Program-made: the position numbers and the translations under genes
The notes under the pieces: generated by a model
Database searches by the model: none
The model's input: only the letters and a program-made list of their open reading frames with translations
What the model was told of the DNA's origin: nothing
In this document: positions 26,541-34,733 of the stretch, in pieces
How positions within the stretch are numbered: the stretch's first letter is position 1
Layout: the number at the start of each line of letters is the position of its first letter
Assembly (NCBI GenBank): GCA_963728195.1
Contig: CAVSIX010000014.1
Span: 1 to 64,000, forward strand
DNA length: 64,000 nt
Source: Sva-07 sp963728195
GTDB lineage: Bacteria; Actinomycetota; Acidimicrobiia; Acidimicrobiales; Ilumatobacteraceae
Direction of reading: 5' to 3'

Positions 26541-27248
26541 TCATGGGGCGCCCACCGATTGACGCACGAGCGGGTCGGCGCTGACGTCGAGTTCGTCGAG
26601 GTGACCGACCGCACGGACGGCGCCGTCGGCGAGGACGATCACGTGGTCGGCGAGACGCCGCAGCTGATCGGTGTCGTGGCTCACCCAGATCACCGCGACG
26701 CCGGAGTCGGCGAGCATCCGCCCGAGGTCCTCCACCGTGCCGCGCGCGGCGCGGTCGAGCGCCGCAGTCGGCTCGTCGGCGAGGAGCACCACCGGATCGG
26801 TCAGCAGCGCCCGGGCCACGCACATCCGCTGCGCCTCGCCGCCCGAGAGGCTGTCGGCCTCGTGTTCGAGCAGCGACGTGCTCAACCCGACGTGTTCGAG
26901 GACGTGGCCGGCGCGGTCCGCATCGACGTCGGGCGACGCCACCCGCAGGTTGTCGAGCACGCTGCCGGGGAACAGCGGCGGGCGTTGGAACACCATGGCC
27001 ACCTGGCGCCGCAGCTCGGTCGGCGGCCACTCGGTGAGCGCGCGGCCCCGCCACCGCACCTCGCCGGCGACCGGATCGTCGAGCCGGTTCAACAGGCGCA
27101 ACAACGTCGACTTGCCCGCACCGGACGGACCGGCCAGCACGGTCACGCCGTTCGCCGGCACGACGAGATCGATCGAGCGCAGGATCGGGTCGCCGTCGAC
27201 CGGCCCGGCATCGACGCCGATCAGCTCGAACGCGTCAGCTGACGACAT
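26541..27248 (-). CDS. fetA: FetA-like ABC transporter ATPase
   Basis: 235 residues. Walker A is GPSGAGKST (40-48), the Q-loop MVFQRPPLF, the signature DSLSGGEAQRMCVARAL, Walker B VVLLADEPTAALD and the H-loop VSHDTDQ. It would energise the UPF0014 permease encoded downstream. Length and composition are normal. Confidence 0.9.
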   Translation of the reverse strand: MSSADAFELIGVDAGPVDGDPILRSIDLVVPANGVTVLAGPSGAGKSTLLRLLNRLDDPVAGEVRWRGRALTEWPPTELRRQVAMVFQRPPLFPGSVLDNLRVASPDVDADRAGHVLEHVGLSTSLLEHEADSLSGGEAQRMCVARALLTDPVVLLADEPTAALDRAARGTVEDLGRMLADSGVAVIWVSHDTDQLRRLADHVIVLADGAVRAVGHLDELDVSADPLVRQSVGAP

Positions 27249-27405
27249 GGTCGAACGACGGCGCCGGAGTCACCCGGCGAACGTACCGCAGTGCGGCCAC
27301 CGGTCGCACTCCCACCGACCACCTCGACGACCAGCCGACCGATGCACCGACCGAGAGCTCGTCCCACGCCTGCCGACATCGGCTCTCATCTGGCACACTG
27401 CGAAC

Positions 27406-27813
27406 ATGGCTTGGTTGGTCAGTGACGCCCGCGTGCTGGCCTCGGCGGAAGTGGCCGACACCCGCCGGGCCCGTCGCCGCGGCCTGCTCGGCAGGGACGG
27501 TCTCGAAGGTGCGCTCGTGATCGAGCACTGCCGGTGGATCCACACCGTGGGCATGCGGTTTCCCATCGATGTCGCCTACCTCGACGACGACGGCATCGTC
27601 GTGAAGACGATGCACATGAACCGGTTCCGTCTCGGCATCCCGGTGTGGCGTGCGAGCTGGGTGATCGAAGCCGAAGGCGGTGCATTCGGGCGCTGGGGCC
27701 TGCACGTCGGCGACGAGGTCGAACTCCGCCACGACGAATCCGACGCACCGTCTCCCACCGACGGCCACGATCCCGACTCTCCGGATTCCGGCGGTCCGGG
27801 CGTAACGCCATGA
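27406..27813 (+). CDS. DUF192-family protein
   Basis: 135 residues: RRRGLLGRDGLEGALVIE, then the conserved WIHTVGMRFPIDVAYLD and VVEAEGG-like region (WVIEAEGGAFGRWGLHVGD). DUF192 proteins are small beta-barrel proteins of unknown function. The acidic tail is probably disordered. CACACT ends 6 nt before the ATG (extended -10 style), so the message may be leaderless. Its stop overlaps the rsmI start (ATGA). Confidence 0.85.
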   Translation: MAWLVSDARVLASAEVADTRRARRRGLLGRDGLEGALVIEHCRWIHTVGMRFPIDVAYLDDDGIVVKTMHMNRFRLGIPVWRASWVIEAEGGAFGRWGLHVGDEVELRHDESDAPSPTDGHDPDSPDSGGPGVTP

Positions 27814-28730
27814 GCACGCTCTGGCTCGTCGCCACGCCGATCGGCAACCTCGCCGACCTCGCGCCGCGCGCCGTCGACGTGCTCACCCACGTCGGCTTGA
27901 TCTGCTGCGAGGACACCCGCCGCACCGGGCTCCTCCTCCAACACGCGGGCGTCAAGGCCGAGCGGCTCGCCGTGTGCAACGACCACACCGAACTCAGCCG
28001 AGTCGCCGATGCCCTCGGCGTGCTCGCCGACGGGCGTGACGTGGCGATCGTCAGCGACGCCGGTACCCCCGGCATCTCCGACCCCGGCGAACGGATCGTG
28101 CGGGCGGCGATCGACGCCGGCTACGCCGTCAGTGCGGTGCCGGGTCCGAGTGCGGCGATCATGGCGCTGACGATCAGCGGCCTCGCCACCGACCGGTTCG
28201 TGTTCGAGGGCTTCATCCCCCGCAAGGGCAGCGAGCGCGCCGCCCGTCTCGCCGAGATCGCCGCCGAGCGCCGCACCACCGTGATCTACGAGGCCCCGCA
28301 TCGCATCGTGCGAACGCTCGACGACCTGCGCACGGCGTGCGGCGACGATCGTGTCGTCGTCGTCACGCGCGAACTGACGAAGCTCTACGAAGAGGTCGTG
28401 CGCGGTCCGCTCGGCACGATCGACATCGGCGGTCCCCGCGGCGAATACGTCGTGGTGCTCGAGGGTGCGGCCGTCGAGGAGCGGCCGATCAGCGACGACG
28501 ACGTCCGCGACGCGCTGCGTGGCGAGCTGGCCGCCGGGTCGTCGACGCGCGACGCTGCGGCCGCCGTCGCGAAGGACGTCGGACGGCCCAAACGCGAGGT
28601 GTACGCACTGGCGGTCGGGCTCCACGACGGCACAGACGACGGTGCGGGCGGGCGTGGCCCGGACAGCGGCACGGACAGCGGCACGGACAGCGGCACGGAC
28701 AACGACGCAGGCGGCACCGCCGATGAGTGA
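27810..28730 (+). CDS. rsmI: 16S rRNA (cytidine 1402-2'-O)-methyltransferase
   Basis: 306 residues: LWLVATPIGNLADLAPRA, CEDTRRTGLLLQ, IVSDAGTPGISDPGERIVR and VPGPSAAIMALTISGL are the tetrapyrrole-methylase-fold motifs of RsmI. TRELTKLYEEVVRG and GEYVVVLEG follow. It methylates the ribose of C1402 in the decoding centre. The C-terminus ends in a short GTDS repeat, absent from most homologues and probably disordered. Overlaps both neighbours by a few bases (ATGA; ATGAGTGA). Confidence 0.95.
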   Translation: MSTLWLVATPIGNLADLAPRAVDVLTHVGLICCEDTRRTGLLLQHAGVKAERLAVCNDHTELSRVADALGVLADGRDVAIVSDAGTPGISDPGERIVRAAIDAGYAVSAVPGPSAAIMALTISGLATDRFVFEGFIPRKGSERAARLAEIAAERRTTVIYEAPHRIVRTLDDLRTACGDDRVVVVTRELTKLYEEVVRGPLGTIDIGGPRGEYVVVLEGAAVEERPISDDDVRDALRGELAAGSSTRDAAAAVAKDVGRPKREVYALAVGLHDGTDDGAGGRGPDSGTDSGTDSGTDNDAGGTADE

Positions 28731-29547
28731 GTACGTCAACGTCGCCAGCTCGGGTCCGAGTGCCGCGTTCTTCGACCTCGACCGCACGCTGATCTCCGGG
28801 TCGTCGGCGTTCACGCTGGCGCTCCAGGCCCGCAAGGCCGGCCTGATCCCCAACGTCGAATTCGCCCGCGACGCCGTCGGCGCGGTGTCGTTCAAGCTGT
28901 TCGGAGCCGGCGACGACACGACCGATGCGGTCAAGGCGCGCATCTTGAACGCGGTCGCGGGGATGCGCCAGAGCGACCTGCAGGCGCTCAACGTCGAGGT
29001 GCTGCCGCGCCTGCTGGCGCGCCTTCGTCCCGAGGCCCGCCGGCTGCTCGACCGCCACCGGCATGCGGGGCGCGACACGTTCATCGTGTCGGCGGCGCCG
29101 CAGGAGATCGTCGAGCCGCTCGCCCACTCGTTCGGGATGACGTCGGGCATCGGCACTCGCAGCCACGTCGTCGACGGCCGCTACACCGGCGAACTCGACG
29201 GACCGTTCTGCTACGGCTACGGCAAGGTCGAAGCGATGCTCGAGCTCGCGAACTGGAACGGCTACGAGCTCGACCAGTGCTACGCGTACAGCGACTCGGC
29301 GAGCGACCTGCCGATGCTCGAAGCGGTCGGGCATCCGGTGGCGGTCAACCCCGACGCCAGGCTCGAACGCCACGCCCGCCGCAACGGATGGCCGATCGTG
29401 ATCTTCAGCCAGCAGACCAAATCGGTCGTGCGGCGCACCGCCGCATCGGTCGGCACGATCGCGATCGCCGGTGCCAGCTTCGCCGCCGGTGCGGCCGTCG
29501 CCGGATCACGCACGCCGAAACGCCGGCCGTCGCGCCGCCGACGCTGA
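28723..29547 (+). CDS. HAD-IB phosphatase (SerB-like) with C-terminal membrane segment
   Basis: 274 residues. Motif I is AAFFDLDRTLISGSSAF, motif II FIVSAAPQEI and motif IV CYAYSDSASDLPMLEAVG. These mark the IB subfamily related to phosphoserine phosphatase and to actinobacterial proteins acting on lysophosphatidic or glycerol phosphates. A hydrophobic Ala/Gly-rich helix near the C-terminus (TIAIAGASFAAGAAVAG) and a basic tail suggest membrane association. The ATG overlaps the rsmI stop. Confidence 0.87.
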   Translation: MSEYVNVASSGPSAAFFDLDRTLISGSSAFTLALQARKAGLIPNVEFARDAVGAVSFKLFGAGDDTTDAVKARILNAVAGMRQSDLQALNVEVLPRLLARLRPEARRLLDRHRHAGRDTFIVSAAPQEIVEPLAHSFGMTSGIGTRSHVVDGRYTGELDGPFCYGYGKVEAMLELANWNGYELDQCYAYSDSASDLPMLEAVGHPVAVNPDARLERHARRNGWPIVIFSQQTKSVVRRTAASVGTIAIAGASFAAGAAVAGSRTPKRRPSRRRR

Positions 29548-29551
29548 CCGG

Positions 29552-30391
29552 TCAGGCGGGCGGCCGCGGGAACAACGCCAGCTGGCGGCTCTGGGCGACG
29601 AGCTTGCCCGTCGAGTCCCAGATCTCGCCCTCCTCGTCGAGCAGACCGTCGTGGATGAACCGTGAACGGAACCAGCAGCGCAGCGGGCCCGGCTCGGGCA
29701 CGCCGCGGACGTGCACGGTCAGCTCCACCGTCGGCACCCAGGCGGCGGGCAGGTCGGTGTTGAAGATCGGCGGCGGGAACGCATCGGCCACGAGCAGGAG
29801 CCCGACCGCGTCGATCGGTTCACCATCGGCGAATGCGAACCACCCTCGGATCTCCGGTCGTCCCGACGGGTTGCCGGTGCGGAAGCCTTCGTCGCCGGGA
29901 CGGACGCGCACGGCGAGCCGCCGGGAAATCTCGGGGCCGGGACCGTCGGCCGGTGACGGCGGCACCTCACAGTCGTCGTAGTCGGGCAACTCGACGGGCG
30001 CCTCGCGGGTGAGTGCCGGGCCACCGGGCGTCTGGTCGCCGAACGTGCCGAGCAACTGCAGGATCTGGCCGGATTCCATCACGAGCGTCGCGGTCGCCGT
30101 GGCGAAGCGGCGGCCCGAACGCACCGTGACCACGTCGATCTCGCACGGACCGGCCGGTGCCGGCCGCAGGTAGTGCGCGGTCAGCGTCACCGGCGGCCGC
30201 CCGACCGCCTCGGCCATCGCCCGACCGGCGATCGCCATCAGGTACCCACCGTTGGCGTTGCCGCCGATGTCCCAACCGGGCTTCACCTCGGCCGCGAATC
30301 GGGTCATCTGGGCACCGCCCGGACCAGCACCCGGCACGGTTTCGGTGACCAATCGGTGCACGGTGGTCGCATCGGCGAAGATTCCGGACAT
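29552..30391 (-). CDS. Acyl-CoA thioesterase-like hot-dog protein
   Basis: 279 residues from the ATG at 30391. Two hot-dog halves: the first has GWDIGGNANGGYLMAIAGRAM and VTLTAHYLRPAP, the second GWFAFADGEPIDAVGLLLVADAFPPPIF and TVELTVHVRGVP. This is the double hot-dog, TesB-like or 4HBT_3 arrangement. It likely hydrolyses acyl-CoA. It converges on the HAD gene with only 4 bp between stops. Confidence 0.85.
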   Translation of the reverse strand: MSGIFADATTVHRLVTETVPGAGPGGAQMTRFAAEVKPGWDIGGNANGGYLMAIAGRAMAEAVGRPPVTLTAHYLRPAPAGPCEIDVVTVRSGRRFATATATLVMESGQILQLLGTFGDQTPGGPALTREAPVELPDYDDCEVPPSPADGPGPEISRRLAVRVRPGDEGFRTGNPSGRPEIRGWFAFADGEPIDAVGLLLVADAFPPPIFNTDLPAAWVPTVELTVHVRGVPEPGPLRCWFRSRFIHDGLLDEEGEIWDSTGKLVAQSRQLALFPRPPA

Positions 30392-30411
30392 CGCCCGCAC
30401 GGTATCCGCGT

Positions 30412-30473
30412 GGTCCCCCGGCCCAGGTCTCGCAGAACCACGCTGGTCCCCGCAGCCCAGGTCTCACGGAACC
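30412..30473. repeat. Tandem pair of the GGTTCC-GGGACC repeat
   Basis: Units at 30412-30439 and 30445-30473, read on the minus strand as GGTTCTGCGAGACCTGGGCC then GGGGGACC, and GGTTCCGTGAGACCTGGGCT then GCGGGGACC. The family also occurs at 33137-33199 and 44290-44318. Confidence 0.75.
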
Positions 30474-30516
30474 AGAGGCCATCCCAATCCTCGGTGGTCC
30501 GATGCGGCGCAGGCCC

Positions 30517-30522
30517 TAGCGT
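30517..30522 (+). promoter_or_regulatory. -10 of a leaderless promoter for metG
   Basis: TAGCGT ends 7 nt before the GTG at 30530; no ribosome binding site is present. Confidence 0.6.
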
Positions 30523-30529
30523 GCAGGCC

Positions 30530-32047
30530 GTGACCCGGTTCTACCTGACGACACCGATCTACTACGTGAACGCCGAGCCGCATCTCGGCCATGCGTACAC
30601 CACGATCGTCGGCGACGCGCTCGCCCGGTGGCATCGCCTGCTCGGCGACGACGTCAAGTACGTCACCGGCACCGACGAGCACGGGTTGAAGATCCAGCAG
30701 GCCGCCGAGGCCGCCGGCGTCTCGCCGCAGGCGTTCACCGACGAGATCGCCCCGAAGTTCGCTGCGGCGTGGGAGCGCCTCAACGTCAGCAACGACGACT
30801 TCATCCGCACGACCGAACCGCGCCACAAGGCTGCGGTGGCCGAACTGCTCCAGCGCTGCTACGACGCCGGTGACATCGAACTCGACACGTTCGCCGGCAA
30901 GTACTGCGTCGCCTGCGAGGAGTACTACGCCGACGAGGAACTCGTCACCGTCGACGGCGTCACCGACTGCTGCCCGATCCACCAGCGCCCGGTCCAGTAC
31001 TTCGAGGAGGAGAACTGGTTCTTCCGCCTCTCACGGTTCCAGGACCGGCTCCTCGACTGGTACGCCGCCCATCCGACGGCGCTGACGCCCGAGCATCGTG
31101 GCAACGAGGCGATCGGATTGATCAAGAGCGGGCTGCGCGACTTCTCGATCAGTCGCACCTCGCTCGAATGGGGCATCCCGCTGCCGTGGGATCCGAAGCA
31201 CGTCACCTACGTCTGGTTCGACGCGCTGACCAACTACCTCGCGGCGGTCGGCTTCGGCGACGGCACCGACGGCTACCAGGCCTGGTGGCCGGTCGACTAC
31301 CACCTGATCGGCAAGGACATCGTGCGCCAGCACTGCGTCTACTGGCCGGCGATGCTGATGTCGGCCGGAGTCGAGCTGCCCAAGGGCTGGGCGATCGGCG
31401 GCTGGCTGCTGTCGGGCGGCGAGAAGATGAGCAAGACGTCGGGCAACGTCGTCGATCCGCTCGACCTGATCGACGAGGTCGGCCTCGACGGGTTCCGCTA
31501 CTACGTGCTCGCCGACACCGCATACGGCAACGACGGCGACTTCTCGATCGAGGGCTTCACGTCGCGCTACAACTCCGACCTCGCGAACAACCTCGGCAAC
31601 CTGCTCGCCCGCGTGGCGACCGTGGTCGCGAAGAAGTGCGACGGGACGGGCACGGCGCCGAACCCCGACAGTGCGCTCGCCGCGGTTGCGGCGGCCGCCT
31701 ACGCCGACAGCGCCGCCCAGTGGGACGCGGTGCAGCCGAGCAAGGCACTCGATGCGACGTGGCAGCTCGTGCGCGCGACCAACGCCCATCTCGAGGCCAA
31801 CGAGCCGTGGAAGGCAGAGCCCGGCGCCGGTGTCGACGCCGTGATGGGCGATGCGCTCGAAGCGTTGCGCATCGTGGCGGTGCTGGTGCATCCGGCGATC
31901 CCCGACACCGCCCAGGCGATCTGGGAGCGCATCGGCCTGCCCGGATCGGTGTCCGAGCAGCGTCTCCCCGACGCCGCTCGATGGGGCCAGTACACCCCCG
32001 GCGCCCCCGTCACCAAGGGCGACGCCCTCTTCCCCCGCCTGTCGTGA
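30530..32047 (+). CDS. metG: Methionyl-tRNA synthetase
   Basis: 505 residues, class Ia synthetase. The HIGH-type motif is HLGH in YVNAEPHLGHAYTT, and the KMSKS-type motif is in SGGEKMSKTSGNVVDP. A zinc knuckle is suggested by CVACEEYY and CCPIHQRP. The C-terminal anticodon-binding helices end at KGDALFPRL; there is no added dimerisation domain. GTG is chosen because the family starts at FYLTTPIYYVN and a TAGCGT -10 lies 7 nt upstream. It opens the conserved actinobacterial metG-tatD-x-rsmA-ispE block. Confidence 0.97.
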   Translation: MTRFYLTTPIYYVNAEPHLGHAYTTIVGDALARWHRLLGDDVKYVTGTDEHGLKIQQAAEAAGVSPQAFTDEIAPKFAAAWERLNVSNDDFIRTTEPRHKAAVAELLQRCYDAGDIELDTFAGKYCVACEEYYADEELVTVDGVTDCCPIHQRPVQYFEEENWFFRLSRFQDRLLDWYAAHPTALTPEHRGNEAIGLIKSGLRDFSISRTSLEWGIPLPWDPKHVTYVWFDALTNYLAAVGFGDGTDGYQAWWPVDYHLIGKDIVRQHCVYWPAMLMSAGVELPKGWAIGGWLLSGGEKMSKTSGNVVDPLDLIDEVGLDGFRYYVLADTAYGNDGDFSIEGFTSRYNSDLANNLGNLLARVATVVAKKCDGTGTAPNPDSALAAVAAAAYADSAAQWDAVQPSKALDATWQLVRATNAHLEANEPWKAEPGAGVDAVMGDALEALRIVAVLVHPAIPDTAQAIWERIGLPGSVSEQRLPDAARWGQYTPGAPVTKGDALFPRLS

Positions 32048-32062
32048 ACCCGATGCGCACAC

Positions 32063-32268
32063 AGCGAGACCAGGAGCAGCAAACCCGGTCCCGGTGCGCC
32101 GGCGAGGCCAGCGCCAGCGACGAGCCGGAGCGAGACCAGGAGCAGCAAACCCGGTCCCGGCGCGCCGGCGAGGGAAGCGCCAGCGACGAGCCGGAGCGAG
32201 ACCAGGAGCAGCAAACCCGGTCCCGGCGCGCCGGCGAGGGAAGCGCCAGCGACGAGCCGGAGCGAGGC
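32063..32268 (+). repeat. 66-bp tandem repeat, three copies plus a partial fourth
   Basis: Unit starts at 32063, 32129, 32195 and (partial) 32261. The first copy has a few changes; the second and third are nearly identical. The array lies in an open frame from ATG 32053 to 32301 (82 codons, repeating RDQEQQTRSRRAGEGSASDEPE in pieces of 22) whose stop overlaps the tatD start. Part of the unit recurs on the other strand at 51128-51165. Confidence 0.9.
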
Positions 32269-32297
32269 CGACCCCAATCGTCACGCGGAGACATGCC

Positions 32298-33125
32298 GTG
32301 AGGCCGAGCAACCCGGAAAAGCCGAGCAACCCGGAAAAGCCGAGCAACTCGGAAAAGCCGAGCAACTCGGAATGGATCGACTCGCACTGTCATGTGTACG
32401 ACGAGCGGATGCCCGACGGTCCCGAGGCCGCGGTCGCTGCGGCGGCCGATGCGGGGGTCACGACGCTGATCGCAGTGGGGTGCGATCGCGCGACGTCGCT
32501 CGCTGCGATCGCCGCCGCAGGAGCGCACCGCGGCGTGTACGCGACCGTGGGGTTGCATCCCCACGATGCGGTGAACGGGGTGGACACGATCGTGGATCTC
32601 CTCGACACCGAGGGCATCGTCGCCGTCGGCGAGTGCGGTCTCGACTACTACTACGACCACTCACCGCGCGAGGCCCAGCAGCGCGTCTTCGCCGAGCAGA
32701 TCGCCCTCGCCAACGAACGCGACCTCCCGCTCGTGATCCACACACGCGACGCCTGGGACGACACGTTCGCCGTGCTCGCCGAGGCCGGCACGCCGGACCG
32801 GACGATCTTCCACTGCTTCACCGGCGGCCCCGACGAGGCACGTCGAGCGCTCGACATCGGTGCGCTGCTGTCGTTCTCGGGCATCGTCACCTTCAAGGGC
32901 GCACCCGAGGTCCAGGCCGCAGCGGCCCTGTGCCCGCTGGACCGGATGCTGGTCGAGACCGACAGCCCGTATCTGGCACCGGTCCCCCATCGGGGCAAGC
33001 CCAACCGTCCGGCGTGGGTCCCGCACGTCGGCCAACACATCGCCGATCTGCGCGACGTCCCCGTCGCCGACGTCGCGGCAGCGACCACCGCGAACGCCCG
33101 CACCGTGTTCGCCCTCACCGCCTGA
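32298..33125 (+). CDS. tatD: TatD-family metal-dependent DNase/hydrolase
   Basis: 275 residues. The metal-binding start SHCHVYDERM, E in VAVGECGLDYYYDHS, LVIHTRDAW, FHCFTG and the final VETDSPYLAP are all present. TatD proteins are Mg-dependent nucleases of the amidohydrolase fold. The GTG at 32298 follows CGCGGAG by 7 nt and gives a 24-residue N-terminal extension made of four PSN(P/S)EK repeats, absent from usual homologues, which begin at about WIDSHCH. Confidence 0.93.
   Translation: MRPSNPEKPSNPEKPSNSEKPSNSEWIDSHCHVYDERMPDGPEAAVAAAADAGVTTLIAVGCDRATSLAAIAAAGAHRGVYATVGLHPHDAVNGVDTIVDLLDTEGIVAVGECGLDYYYDHSPREAQQRVFAEQIALANERDLPLVIHTRDAWDDTFAVLAEAGTPDRTIFHCFTGGPDEARRALDIGALLSFSGIVTFKGAPEVQAAAALCPLDRMLVETDSPYLAPVPHRGKPNRPAWVPHVGQHIADLRDVPVADVAAATTANARTVFALTA
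32304..32375 (+). repeat. 18-bp tandem repeat at the tatD 5' end
   Basis: Four units of CCGAGCAACYCGGAAAAG encode PSNPEK, PSNPEK, PSNSEK, PSNSEW at the N-terminus of TatD. Each unit is palindromic inside (CCGAG...CTCGG in later copies). Confidence 0.88.
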
Positions 33126-33136
33126 CGCCCGAGCGG

Positions 33137-33199
33137 GGTCCTCCGAACCCAGCGCTGCGGGAACCACGCAGGTTCCCGGAGACCTCGGCGGAGGGAACC
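33137..33199. repeat. Inverted pair of the GGTTCC-GGGACC repeat
   Basis: Units at 33137-33165 (minus orientation) and 33171-33199 (plus orientation, GGTTCCCGGAGACCTCGGCG then GAGGGAACC), 5 bp apart. They fill the gap between tatD and the exported barrel protein. Confidence 0.75.
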
Positions 33200-33260
33200 C
33201 GGCGACCACGCAGCGTGGTTGGCCGTCACCGTCCGACTCGCACCGGCGGAAAGCTGCCGG

Positions 33261-33266
33261 TACGCT
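33261..33266 (+). promoter_or_regulatory. Possible -10 for the exported barrel protein and rsmA
   Basis: TACGCT preceded by CCGG, about 68 bp upstream of the ATG at 33334. It would give a leadered transcript. Confidence 0.35.
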
Positions 33267-33333
33267 GGTCAACCCAAACGGAGCGGGCGGCACCAAGGTC
33301 GTCGAAGCCGCCCCGACAGCAACGACGAGACCC

Positions 33334-33867
33334 ATGGCCCTCACCGACACCGACCGGCGCCGCTTCATCGCAGCGACCGTCCTGACCCTGCTGGCACTGC
33401 CCGCGCTGTGGTTGGCGAACTCGTCGGAGAACTCGGCTGCACCGAACCTCGCTGTCACGGGCATCGACGCCGGTGCAGAGGCGGCCGCAGCGGGTGAGTC
33501 CGGTACCGGCCCCGCCGCCGGCAACGACGACGCCGAGGGCGACGTCGCCCCCGTGTTCCTCGAGGGTCCCGCCAGCGCCGCCGGCGCCGGCCAGTCACCG
33601 ATCGCCATCCCGGCCAAACCGCTCGTCGACGGCATCACCGCCAAGGCCACGTTCCGCAGCACCGTCGTCGACGGCACCTGCCTCGTCGGCGGTCTGGCGA
33701 GCGGCACACTGATCACCGTGGTCAACCTCGACAACAACCGATCGATGAGCTGCACGACCGTCCTGGCGCCCGGCACCGACCCCGACGTCATGGTGATGCG
33801 GACCGCCGACTTCGCCAGCATCGCCGACCTCACCGACGCACCGATCTCGGTCGAGATCCGTCGGTGA
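33334..33867 (+). CDS. Exported RlpA-like (double-psi barrel) protein in the rpfB position
   Basis: 177 residues: an N-terminal signal or anchor (FIAATVLTLLALPALWLA), an Ala/Gly/Glu linker, and a C-terminal part (KATFRSTVVDGTCLVGGLA ... LITVVNLDNNRSMSCTTV ... ISVEIR). The VVNLDNNRS stretch resembles the barrel of RlpA and of the 3D/DPBB domains in resuscitation factors. The conserved Asp and His needed for lytic activity are not obvious. In many actinobacteria rpfB lies between tatD and rsmA; this gene fills that slot. Its stop overlaps the rsmA GTG. Confidence 0.65.
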   Translation: MALTDTDRRRFIAATVLTLLALPALWLANSSENSAAPNLAVTGIDAGAEAAAAGESGTGPAAGNDDAEGDVAPVFLEGPASAAGAGQSPIAIPAKPLVDGITAKATFRSTVVDGTCLVGGLASGTLITVVNLDNNRSMSCTTVLAPGTDPDVMVMRTADFASIADLTDAPISVEIRR

Positions 33868-34733
33868 CGCACTCGCGACCCACGATCCGCGAACTCCTCG
33901 ACTCGGGATCGCTGGCCCCCCGGCGTGACCTCGGCCAGAACTTCGTCGCCGATCCGAACACCGTGCGACGCATCGCAGAACTCGCCCACGTCGGCGTCGA
34001 CGATCACGTCGTCGAGATCGGGGCGGGGCTCGGATCGCTCACGCTTGCGCTCGCCGACACCGGTGCCGACATCGTCGCCATCGAGGTCGACCGCGGCGTG
34101 GTCCCGATCCTGCGCCACGTCGTCGCCGACCGGCCGAACGTGCGCGTCGTCGAAGCCGACGCGATGCAGCTCGACTGGACGGAGCTGCTCGCGGGCCACG
34201 ACGACTGGGCGCTGGTGGCGAACCTACCGTACAACGTGGCGACGCCGCTGATCTGCGACCTGCTCGACGACGTGCCGTCGATCTCGACGATGCTGGTGAT
34301 GGTGCAGCGCGAAGCCGCCGAGCGGTTCGCCGCCGCGCCGCGCACATCCGCCTACGGCGCGGTCAGCGTGAAGACCGCCTACTGGGCGACGGCGAAGATC
34401 GTCGGTCACGTGCCGGCGTCGGTGTTCGTGCCGAGGCCCAACGTCGAATCGGCGCTGGTCGCGATCACCCGGCGCCACCCCCCGACGACCGACCCGTCCA
34501 CCCTGTTCTCGCTCGTGCGCGCCGGCTTCGGGCAGCGTCGCAAGATGCTGCGCCGATCGCTGGCGGGCATCGTCGCACCCGGCACCTACGAGGCCGCCGG
34601 CATCGCTCCGACGGCACGGCCCGAAGAGCTCGACGTCGACGCGTGGTGCCGGCTCACCGACGCCCACCTCGCCGCCTCGGCGGATGCCGACGCCCACGCC
34701 GATGCCCATGCCCGGGACGGCGATGACGACTGA
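33864..34733 (+). CDS. rsmA: 16S rRNA dimethyladenosine transferase
   Basis: 289 residues (KsgA). RRDLGQNFVADPNTVRRI, the SAM motif EIGAGLGSLTLALAD and the catalytic NLPYN (120-124) are intact, as is VPRPNVESALV. It dimethylates two adenines in helix 45 of 16S rRNA late in 30S assembly. The C-terminal 15 residues are Ala/Asp/His repeats. The start overlaps the preceding stop (GTGA), and the gene overlaps ispE by 11 bp. Confidence 0.96.
   Translation: MTHSRPTIRELLDSGSLAPRRDLGQNFVADPNTVRRIAELAHVGVDDHVVEIGAGLGSLTLALADTGADIVAIEVDRGVVPILRHVVADRPNVRVVEADAMQLDWTELLAGHDDWALVANLPYNVATPLICDLLDDVPSISTMLVMVQREAAERFAAAPRTSAYGAVSVKTAYWATAKIVGHVPASVFVPRPNVESALVAITRRHPPTTDPSTLFSLVRAGFGQRRKMLRRSLAGIVAPGTYEAAGIAPTARPEELDVDAWCRLTDAHLAASADADAHADAHARDGDDD

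Noticed and set aside
32053..32301. An 82-codon protein gene between metG and tatD
   Set aside because: Open only because a 66-bp repeat is a multiple of three. Composition is repeat-like and no family is recognised, so it is kept as a repeat note and not called as a gene.
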